Assembly: GCA_963971575.1 (NCBI GenBank)
Contig: OZ020611.1
Span: 223,130,260-223,194,259 of the forward strand
Origin: Liopterus haemorrhoidalis
Lineage: Eukaryota; Arthropoda; Insecta; Coleoptera; Dytiscidae
Direction of reading: 5' to 3'
DNA length: 64,000 nucleotides
In this document: in pieces, positions 55,908-64,000 of the stretch
Layout: the number at the start of each line of letters is the position of its first letter
Position numbering within the stretch: position 1 is the stretch's first letter
Translations under genes and position numbers: made by a program
Notes under the pieces: model-generated
The model's input: the letters and a program-made list of their open reading frames with translations, nothing else
Told to the model about the DNA's origin: nothing
Database searches by the model: none

Positions 55908-56362
55908 TCAGTACGCCGTCGCTTGATGATGCATTAGATGATGATTAAAATGATTTAAATGATTCACTGGTGAATGTTCATTTGAGGGAGGTGTAGGCAT
56001 ACCAGCAGCTGATTGACAAACATACCAATCTGATAAGTTCGTCGTACCAGGTACAGGGGCTTGATGTAAAGGACTAGTTGCTCCATTTGCTACACTTATA
56101 CTTCCAGCACTGGATGTGTTTGATTCTTCGCCGTCGCTGTCGTAGTGTGGTGGTGATTTTCCTCCTGTTGATGAACCACCGCAGCCATGGACTTTCATGT
56201 GCTTGCGGAGAGAGGAGGGGTGGGTGTAGGATTTGTCACAACCGGAGACACGGCAGTTGTAGGGCTTGTCTGATGTGTGGACATGTGAATGTTTCTTTCT
56301 GTCGGAACTATTGGCAAATCTTCGGTCGCAGCCTTCGTATTCACATTTGAAAGGTTTTTCAC
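55908..56362 (-). CDS. opa: odd-paired / ZIC transcription factor, last exon (3' partial gene)
   Basis: The exon opens after a good acceptor (tttctttgtttcag) in phase 1, completing the Gly codon of the finger linker GEKPF, and ends at a TGA at 55908-55910; about 150 residues are encoded. Residues 5-29 form one C2H2 finger and 35-59 a second, both C-x4-C-x12-H-x3-H, with the family-typical stretches [12 protein letters not shown] and [16 protein letters not shown]. They correspond to fingers 4 and 5 of ZIC proteins. The C-x4-C spacing in finger 5 is as in Drosophila Opa rather than vertebrate ZIC. A Ser/Gly/Glu linker follows, then a conserved [20 protein letters not shown] block and a His-rich end with final residues ATAY. 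Opa is a nuclear pair-rule and head-patterning regulator (family knowledge). The tail is much shorter than in Drosophila. Fingers 1-3 must lie in exons beyond the window. A candidate poly(A) signal on this strand is at 55488-55493. Identification is very secure. Confidence 0.97.
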
Positions 56363-56974
56363 CTGAAACAAAGAAATAACAAATTAGTTTACATTGCAAA
56401 AGAGATAAAAGAAATCTTAAGATTAAACAAAATCGAACTATAGTTTATTTTAAATAAGAATACAGTGTTTAATGAGATAAAATATATATTATTTATACTG
56501 TTTCCCAATTGTTGATCCGCTGTTAGACCGGAGTCGGTAAGCGCGCCGCTTTTTGATACGCCTAAAGTTCGCAGATCGGTTAAATCGGCACGATGATGTG
56601 AACAATTTACGACTAAGTAGTAGAATTTCTATATAAAATTATAAATATTTATTTGTTAATAGTTAAAAGTAGTGTCAAAAGTTAATATGATTGGTCTTAC
56701 ATGATTAAGTGCGATTCTATGACGACAGGGGTACGTGCGATCAAATTGTGTTTTTTCGTGAAACAATAAATAAATAACTATCCACTCAATGTCAATCGCA
56801 GCGTTGCCATATCCATCCGAGTTGCAAGTGTCTAAAGCTCTTTGTACATCATAACTTGTAGACGAACTACTAGTTTTAAGCATTACGCACAACAATAGTG
56901 TGGAATTTTAGTCAAAACTTAAGTAAATTTAATGGTAGAGAGAAAGAAAAATATCACAATTGTCTGCAGTGGCA

Positions 56975-57128
56975 TGCTTATACAAGTCTTTGACCCGCAC
57001 GAGTTGTATAAGCATGGCAAATTTCAACTCTCTGGGTTTAGCCGTTTGGCTACAATTTTTACCGAGCAGACAGACGACAAAATGACGGTATAAGAGTTTT
57101 TTGGTCATACCTACAAAACCCTAAAAAT
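56975..57128 (-). mobile_element. family T terminus with an inverted junction
   Basis: The right end is the inverse of AGGGTTTTGTAGGTATGACC. Only two GACA units remain. At 56976-57015 the sequence GCATGCTTATACAA, a 17-nt spacer and GTTGTATAAGCATG form a hairpin, where two copies meet head to head. Confidence 0.8.
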
Positions 57129-57974
57129 CATTTTCATCAAACAACTTTAATGATAAGATTCCCAAATGATCCTAATAACGATGCATACAATTTTTCTTAT
57201 GATGACGGACTATTGGATAGACCGTCATGTTAAAGCTAGACTCTATCAGAATTTCTCGAAAATTTTAAAAGTACAAATCACATAAAAATGTCGTAAACAT
57301 ATTTTTGCAATGACTAGTAATATTTAACAAAAATCCAGTCAAAATAAATCTTCAATCATTTTGAAGCAAATAATTTCTTTTTAATAAAACTAGAGAGTTT
57401 GACAAAGGATATTTCAGAGAGGTTGATCAATTGTAAGCCGCGCGTCAATGCAACGTGTGCTTCGTTCACAATCGCCGGGCCATACGTCTTCCTTTATTCG
57501 AACGTCACTGACACCATTTATCACCATTATATACCGTGTGGGTTTTTTCAATTTCTCAAATTTGCAGATGATCGCAGTTTTTGCATTTCCTAAACCTATT
57601 TTTCATTTATTGAACTAGGAATTCTACGGTTGTTGAATTCATTGTGATGGATATCGTTTACCCAAACCTTGAGAATTTTACATTTTAATACAATTAAGTC
57701 TAGTTGGTCATATTTGTTGTTCAAACAAATTGTTTGATTAATCTAATATACCAGGTTTGATCGATAAAAAATTAAGACTGCACATCTCTCGCCTTTCGTA
57801 GTAGGTGGTGCGGAGAAATAGAGATTTGATATAATGCACCTGTCATTCGTGATTTGAATGCTCTTGAGTCTGTTCCGCTATCTAAGTTCGTTTGAATTTT
57901 GTAAAAAAAATTGTAATTTGTTTTTCATTAACCCTGCAAACTTTAAGATGGATCTGATTGAACAGCATCGTGTC

Positions 57975-58751
57975 CAGGGACGTATTTAAAGGGGCTAGGG
58001 GGCTGCAGGCCCCCCTAACAATTTTTAAATATGTAGTTATCATTTACAAAAATAGAAAATTGTGATACTATTACTTTTTATATCGTATTATGATATTTAT
58101 ACTCTACCTTAGAAAAACTGACAGTAATAAATCTTTTTGTCAGGCAGTTACCAGTGGCGTGCACATTTTAAACAAGTTTAAATTGGTTTTGTGTATTTCT
58201 ATATTACTATTTATCATCTTATTAAACGCACGCCTGTGACCATATTTATCATATCATTAAACGCACCCCTGTGACCATAGTTTTCCTCAGATTTTGAGGG
58301 TAACATTTTTATGACCTATTGTGTTTAACCCTAGTTCGTATTCCCATATAATATGTGCGGCACACTCGGTTGTTTTTAACAATATTTCGTTTCGAACTAT
58401 TCATATTTTGTGGGCCGCTACTGTGTGAAAAAAAAAACAATAACTTTTTACAAATAATAAATTTTATTACTATTAGTCTTTCTGAGATAGAGTATAGTCA
58501 ATATTAGTGTTTTATAATTTAAATAGACCATACGTTCCAGTTTGACCAGGACAGTCCCGGTTTCCAGACCTTGTTCCGATTGGTATACAAATACTGATTT
58601 TCTGTTAATCTTTGACGATAAATAGTATATTACGAAAGAAATTGATTTTTTTTATCCTATTTCAGAAACATCCTGGGGGGGGGGGGGTTATCATTCACAA
58701 CTTTTTTTTAAATTAGCCCCCACCCTTGAGAAATTTCTGGATACGCCCCTG
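57975..58751. mobile_element. hAT element (777 bp) hosting a TA-target MITE
   Basis: Ends CAGGGACGTATTTAAAGGGG and GGATACGCCCCTG are flanked by a perfect 8-bp duplication ATCGTGTC (57967-57974, 58752-58759). The MITE at 58102-58492 occupies half of it. Subterminal DNA carries 'gcaggcccccctaac' and 'ttagcccccaccctt'. Confidence 0.93.
58102..58492. mobile_element. TA-target MITE (uninterrupted paralogue)
   Basis: Ends CTCTACCTTAGAAAAACTGA and AGTCTTTCTGAGATAGAG, flanked by TA. Inverse of 12243-13196 but without the Tigger-like insertion. 58455-58465 preserves the empty TA site. Confidence 0.92.
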
Positions 58752-58899
58752 ATCGTGTCCGTATAAAATTTTGGGCCAAAACAGCGAGAGAAATAATTCC
58801 ACTTTGGAACACAGCTTTTAGAGGAGATACTTCGAGTCAAACTGCCTTTTAAGCGATTCGTGTGTTTTAAACATGATAGTCATTCAGCCAAAGAAGATT

Positions 58900-59935
58900 A
58901 GAAGCCAGTTAGGAAGATTGCGAGGTTAATGTGCAGGAATGAAGAGGGAAGAAATAGATATTGGAGGAAACATGAGGATAAGATGTGCAGGATGTGCGGG
59001 GAGGAGGAAGAAGTTATAGAGCACCTCGCGAAGAGTTGTAGGGAGATGACAGTGTGGTGGGGGAACGCAGTAGACCTTTTGCACGAAGATGGAAGGGGGA
59101 AGGTTAATAGGAAGGTGTATGGGAATGATGGAAAAGGACCGGAGGGATACAGAATGGGGAAAATGAAGGAAGGAAGGGGGATGAGGTTAACTGGATGGGG
59201 GAGGAAGAAAGGGACATAGGAGAAGGGGTGAAGAAAGGGCTGGAAGGGGAGAGAAGGGAAGAAAATATAATAAGAGGAGGGAGGGAGCTGAGTGAGGGAA
59301 TGGAGAGAACGGTGGAAAGGAGAAAATTGGAGGAGTCCAAAAATGGGGAAGAAGCCAATGTGGGGAAAGAACAGGAAGGAAGAACCGAAGAACTAAAAAC
59401 AGGAAGGAAGAGAGAGGCAAGGAGGAGGAAAGAAGAGGGAGAAGAGAAGAGAATAAGAATTTAATTTGTAAAGTAAAATAATGTATTAATGTACCGTATA
59501 TTCCGTCGTATAACGCGCACTTTTAACATTGAAAGTTTTGTCAAATTTGTTGGGTGCGCGTTATACGCCGGGTATAAAACTTACCCGTTCGATGATTAGA
59601 ATGGTAATAGTGTAAATAGGGTATAAATAGGATTCCTGTTATATAATGAATACATAATATAAATACTAATCAATTAAACTATCTAAATTTATACATATTT
59701 ATTTATATTATTTATATACGGTTGATATGAAGGAATATTGGCATAAAAGTGTTCCTAGGAAAGCAGATTATAAGGGTGCGCGGTATACGAGGAATACATG
59801 CAAAAATTAACATAAATCTATTCAGATTTGAGGTGCGCATTATACGCCGGAATATACGGTATTTGGGTAATTGTTAATGTAATTGTTTGAATCCGGCACG
59901 CCGAAAGGCCCAGGGGTAATAAAGAATATATGATT
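58900..59935 (+). mobile_element. LINE 3' end with purine-rich ORF, split by a MITE
   Basis: The coding part (58929-59465) reads MCRNEEGRNRYWRKHEDK, then CRMCGEEEEVIEHLAKSC, the Cys/His motif found at the end of several insect LINE proteins. After a frame change near 59200 it continues in a very Glu/Arg/Lys-rich tail. The coding strand is almost all purines for 500 bp. The 3' UTR is interrupted by the MITE at 59494-59859 and ends near 59920 with 'aataaagaat'. The family is not named. Confidence 0.7.
59494..59859. mobile_element. TA-target MITE with GCGCGTTATACG ends
   Basis: CCGTATATTCCGTCGTATAA and the inverse, TTATACGCCGGAATATACGG, are flanked by TA (59492-59493, 59860-59861). Internal 'ggtgcgcgttatacgccggg' is a further copy of the terminal motif. 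No ORF. Confidence 0.9.
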
Positions 59936-62787
59936 AGAGACCAAGTATGGCTTCAGTTTTTAAAAATTGGTATAATGGTTACAAACAGGTGAACGAGTAA
60001 AATAACTACTTTCATCTTGGGGTTCCACTTGTTGGCAATTGATTTGTTGATTCTAATCTAGAGCCTCGTTTGCAATTTTGAAGGAAAATCGTAACATGCT
60101 CATCTCTATTTATGAAGCTGAATTTTCTCGGCAATTCGTCTTGCAGCTCTTAAGTCAGACCTTGTGACCAAGAGCGGGTTCCTTTCAACTTAATTTTTTA
60201 TCATTAATTTGCAGCATTTTATATAACTAAAGATATTATAGTTCTTCATTTTTTGCTTCCAATTGTTATGAATTATTCTACAATTTTAACCGTATATAGT
60301 AATTTGAGTTTCTTTTGTTAATATTGTTTACAGAAGAACTAAAATTATAATTTGATTTCACGGTACTTCCGTGTTTTTAAATCTGAATTCTAAAAAAAAT
60401 CTACTTAAATTTAAAGACTTAAAAGATGATGATCCTTTTGATTTCCGATTTATATTGGGGATAAGATAAAATCTTGCATTATAATTTACGTAAGGTAAGT
60501 TCTTTGTAAATACTGTATATATAAAAGCCACTTAGCTAACGTTTCTATTATACCTGTATAAATCAGTAAGTATGAACTTTAAGTAACTTTTGTTCATTAA
60601 AAAAACACTCGCAGCAGGCTTTGGAAAATAAATTATGTCGGTTGTTTACATTTGTTTTACATAACCTCAACTATTACTATAAATACTATTAACAATTATT
60701 AATTTATTTTAAAGATTTCATTTAAAATACTGCAATAAAAAGTTTATTTAAAATTTTAGATGTTTTATATGTGTTTACATTTAATAATTTAGATGTTATG
60801 AGTGCAAATTTTTACATCTAAAATTTTATATATGGCTATTCCAAATCTTTAGGCAGATTATAGTAAGGCTATATAATAACTAGATTTTGAAATCTAGTAA
60901 TTTTTATCTATTAATTCGGACTTTTGGTTATTTTGTTTAAGCTTTGTAAATCATACTGACATGACAAATTCTAGATTAAATTGATTGTCAGCAGAGTCGT
61001 AGCAATGTTTTTGGCGCCCTTGGCAAATACTTAATAGCGCCCTTTCTATCTTTTTATTTTATTCAAAGAGAGCATAATTTTTATTAAAATATAATAGATG
61101 AAAAAAATGATATTCGTTTCCGTGGTTTCACTTTTGGAATTTTAAATTTTCACATACCAACGTGAAGTATTAAATAACCCAAGCCCTCAACCTAAAAGAA
61201 CTAAATTTCCATTTTTTCCATAATGGTTTGGAATAGCCTTCTAATTTCAACCTAAATTGTCTTATAAAACCCGATTTACTATGTTAAAACAATCGTTCTC
61301 AAAATTTCATTCAATCGTTAAAAGCCACTAGATTTCATAATCTAGTTTCCCACGAAGCTACGAAATTAATAATATAAATGCCATTCGGAACGTTTGCGGA
61401 ACTAAATGGAATTTTAATTATTAAGTTGTCACGAGCTAACTTTTTAGTGATTGAAGAGGGCTTTTACTAAATAAAAAATGATTAAAACCCTCGTTTAACT
61501 AATATAAATTACTAGTTTTCAAAATCTAATTCTGGTTAAACCAAAGAAACAGGCTATATATAATAAATTATTTAATTTTTGGAAGACAAAAATTTAAGAA
61601 ATGAGACATTTGAATTAAGAATGACACAGAAAATCTAAATTTAATTAAGATGATATATTATAATGACAATTTACTCTAATCTCGTGACAAATTACAAAAA
61701 TAAAAAATTTCATTTAGGTGGTTCCGCTTAAACGTTTGGAATAGCCTATACATAAGATATATCTTCATAAAAATTCCTAAGCCAACTAGAGTTTTTATTA
61801 ATAAACATATGTTATTAAAAACGTCGATCTCTGAGATTATTAAAATTATTACTACCTAATTATTATTAGTCGCTGATGTAAATATGCTTAAAATTTTCTT
61901 TTTGTTTAAAAACAAAATGTATTTTATTCGAATAACCAAAAATATCATTTACCTAAAAATTTGTAGCATTCAATAAGTATTCAACACGCCTAAAATGCCT
62001 TTTAACTTCTGAACAATTATATCATATTTTGAAAACGATAACATTTCTAAGAAAAGCCAAAAGTCAAACCCTAAAAGTTTGAAATTGTAAGGTTTAGGCA
62101 GGTCTAGACCATCACCTTAAGAAACACAGGTAAAAGATACATAAATATAAGACAGTTGGTAGTTTTGAAATGTCAAAGTCAATGCCCACTCTAAAGAAAA
62201 AAAAGTGTAGTAAATTTCCTTTTTATACGTTTTTGTGGGTCTCACGGCCATTGCATCCATTATTCAGAAATTCGGAAAGCATCTTATGAACCGAACACAA
62301 TGTGATGGACGACTTAAGAATCTCACTATCTCCTTTTATCACATTTATAAGACTATCTGTCTTTCTTTCTTAGCTCTTTCTCCCGGAATTCTACATTTGT
62401 TTATGACCGTTCGGGCAATTTCAGAGGATTTTAACTTTTTACACCGATCTGGTTTTGAGAATAATTATTTAGGAAAAAATTATGACTTTTCTGAATGTTC
62501 TTAAAAAGTGTTTTAGTTCAGATGGCTTTTTAGATTCGGAATTTTTAAATTGTTTTTATTAAGGATGGTTACTGAATTACGATTTCCTTTAAGAGACTAG
62601 TTAATTAAAATTTAATTAGCTTTATTTTTTAATATTTTAGACAACGGCTGCACTGAATTTTAATACATTGCATTAATGTTAAAGTTACCGAAACAAATAT
62701 AACAAAAAACATTACATATTGCTACGTGAACAATAAATATAAGACAAATTTGGTTGTGACAAAAACAAAATTATTTCTATGCTGCAT

Positions 62788-63170
62788 CAGTGGCGCACCC
62801 AGCTTTTTTTTTGAGGAAAACCCGGAATACAAAATTATTTAAATTATAAATTATGAATAAGGTTCTCACTTCTAAATTTCAAGTGATGATCTAAAAAAAA
62901 GGTTCTCACCTATGAAATACAAGTGATGAACGATTGTAATAAAAAAATTTAGTGTGTTTTTATTATCTTCTTTCTTATGGGGCTTATCTTCTTCACATCC
63001 GCAGAAACTCGCGGATTATCCGCCCATATACGCCATTTTTCGGATGCGGGTAAACCATCATTTAAATTGTGCGGATGTGATTCGGATACGGTTCGGATGC
63101 GAATAAAATATCATATCCGCTTATCCGTAATATCCGCGTGAACATAAAATCTTCGGTTCGGACGACTCTT
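62788..63170. mobile_element. hAT MITE left end and CGGAT-repeat segment
   Basis: CAGTGGCGCACCCAGC at 62788 is the left end of the 40141 family, with two minisatellite units (62860-62935). Its right end is missing. At 63000-63150, repeated TCCGC / GCGGAT motifs ('cgcggattatccgc', 'gtgcggatgtgattcggata') suggest a second degraded element. Confidence 0.6.
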
Positions 63171-63315
63171 TCCAAGGAAGAGGCGTTTAGGACCCCAAAT
63201 ATGAATCGCTGGACACAATACTTTTTTCACACTTTTTACTTTTTTGCTCTTTAGGTATTTAGACTCTTAAGACCTACTTTATATTTACTTAATAATTACC
63301 CACATATATTATACT

Positions 63316-63545
63316 CAGAGCCGCAGTAAGGGGGGGACGGAGGGGGCGACGGAGGGGGCGACGGCCCCTAGCGCATTAAGGAAAAGGGTGCCGATGAGCT
63401 TCACTGAGGGGCGCCACATTGCGAAGGTGAGGACCTTTTTTTTGCTCATCACTTGGATTTTGGGAAGTGAGGACCACCTTTTCTTTGCCAAGGGCGCCAA
63501 AACACAGTTTTGCCCCTAGCGCAAGTTTTCCTTACTGCGGCTCTG
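63316..63545. mobile_element. hAT MITE (230 bp) with perfect TSD
   Basis: Ends CAGAGCCGCAGTAAGG and CCTTACTGCGGCTCTG are exact inverse copies, flanked by a perfect 8-bp duplication ATTATACT (63308-63315, 63546-63553). It has one unit of 'gtgaggaccttttttttgct' and a GGGGGCGACGGA tandem pair. The perfect ends suggest it is the youngest insertion in the presumed opa intron. Confidence 0.95.
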
Positions 63546-64000
63546 ATTATACTTTATTTAACAGTCGTAGAAAAACAATTTCTTTGGAATTATTGCTAGT
63601 TTATGAATTTAAAAATAATTATTTATTGTTTCGCCTTATTTGGAATTTTTGGAAATATTGGTGAGAATTAACCATGGTAATTTGCCACAGTTAAAAACTT
63701 ATGAAGTTCATTAAATTTTAAAAAATAAAAAGATTTTCATTTTCTTGAAATCATCATAAAACTTCCATCTTTTAATAAGATGATTTTAAGAATTTAGTTT
63801 TTAACATTTGCTGATCTTATAGTTCTTTCCTTTCTATTGATTGGCTTTAAATGTGATAAATTAATCTATTTAAATATTTTTGAATATCGCTGCTCTAAAA
63901 CAATAGTGAGATATCTTAAAAAATTAAGTTTCTGAGATATTGCTGTTTAAAGTTTTACATTTTATATAAAATTGGTTTAAAAGAGAGTCGAATAATATTA

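Larger units (their letters stand above)
57948..58930 (+). pseudogene. mariner-like transposase N-terminal relic, split by a hAT
   Basis: Joining 57948-57974 to 58760-58930 gives a start, MDLIEQHRVRIKFWAKTARE, then LWNTAFRGDTSSQTAF and, after a stop, FKRFVCFKHDSHSAKEDQK. The order (R-x-K-F-W, then SQTAF, then an acidic ED) fits the first helix-turn-helix of mariner transposases. Possible 5' end at 57750 (CCAGGTTTGATCGATAAAAA). The remainder is lost where the LINE begins. Assignment is tentative. Confidence 0.5.
56363..64000 (-). other. opa: probable opa intron (continues past the window)
   Basis: No finger 1-3 coding exon is visible upstream of the phase-1 acceptor at 56363, so this stretch is inferred to be intronic. 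It holds a family T terminus (56975-57128), a mariner N-terminal relic with nested hAT and MITE (57948-58930), a LINE 3' end with a MITE (58900-59935), and two hAT-type ends (62788 and 63316-63545). From 59940 to 62780 I see no repeat or coding sequence. That block is AT-rich, apparently single-copy within the window, and is the best place here for opa cis-regulatory DNA, though I see no specific site. Confidence 0.6.

Noticed and set aside
56078..56350. 90-codon plus-strand ORF
   Set aside because: Antisense to the opa exon.
59104..59420. Minus-strand Ser/Pro/Phe-rich ORFs
   Set aside because: Antisense of the purine-rich LINE tail; composition is explained by the pyrimidine-rich strand.
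56400..64000. Upstream opa exons (fingers 1-3)
   Set aside because: I looked for the finger 2-3 motifs on the minus strand and for a phase-1 donor after a His-Thr-Gly codon series, and found none.

Overview
This window is eukaryotic, almost certainly from a large, AT-rich, transposon-packed insect genome. The only host gene I can support is the last exon of an odd-paired/ZIC zinc-finger gene (opa) at 55908-56362 on the minus strand. It has two C2H2 fingers of arthropod opa type (C-x4-C spacing in finger 5) and a conserved C-terminal tail. Its upstream exons are not visible, so 56363-64000 is most likely one long opa intron, and 1-55907 is downstream intergenic DNA. Order within the insects cannot be settled from this sequence. 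Organism and intron/intergenic status are inference; the exon itself is read directly.

Everything else recognisable is mobile DNA, much of it nested. (1) hAT-type elements: about fifteen terminal-repeat elements, eight of them with perfect 8-bp target duplications. (2) Mariner relics of several DD34D lineages (5409-6540, 23942-24770, 25925-26888, 29263-30305, 35301-37182, 42245-43070, 48231-48913, 51850-52553) plus one probable DD41D lineage (43744-44667), which keeps an uninterrupted 241-codon ORF without a catalytic core. (3) LINE fragments at 14751-16165, 22985-23452, 29427-30162 and 58900-59935. (4) tRNA-derived SINEs, one of which (37311-37732) shares its 3' tail with the LINE at 22985 and 29427. 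(5) MITEs of Tigger, TA-target, TTAA-target and Harbinger-like type. (6) A very abundant family of about 1 kb, here called 'family T', with terminal repeats AGGGTTTTGTAGGTAT / ATACCTGCGAAACCCT, a (CTGT)n tract near one end, an internal tRNA-like Pol III module and a palindrome at the other end.

Layout: 1-4375 is a family T copy broken by three hAT elements and a foldback MITE. 4376-7681 holds unassigned AT-rich DNA and a mariner. 7682-11597 is a three-level hAT nest. 12243-13196 is a MITE within a MITE. 13341-18893 has two more family T copies, a LINE inside a SINE, and a TIR element. 20335-23470 has two copies of a satellite-bearing repeat, one split by a LINE with a 14-bp duplication. 23745-30305 is a nest of hAT, mariner, SINE, LINE and Tigger MITE. 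31082-39335 has family T, Harbinger-like MITEs, two inverted hAT copies and a mariner carrying a 740-bp foldback. 40141-45540 is a hAT cluster, two mariners and a family T copy. 45700-51614 has satellites, telomere-like CCTAA runs and a TIR element carrying a DUF4806-like exon. 54053-64000 is mostly opa-associated DNA with a few insertions.

The genes do not form a pathway. What the window records is a stratigraphy of insertions, in which paralogous empty sites and target duplications give the relative order of several events.
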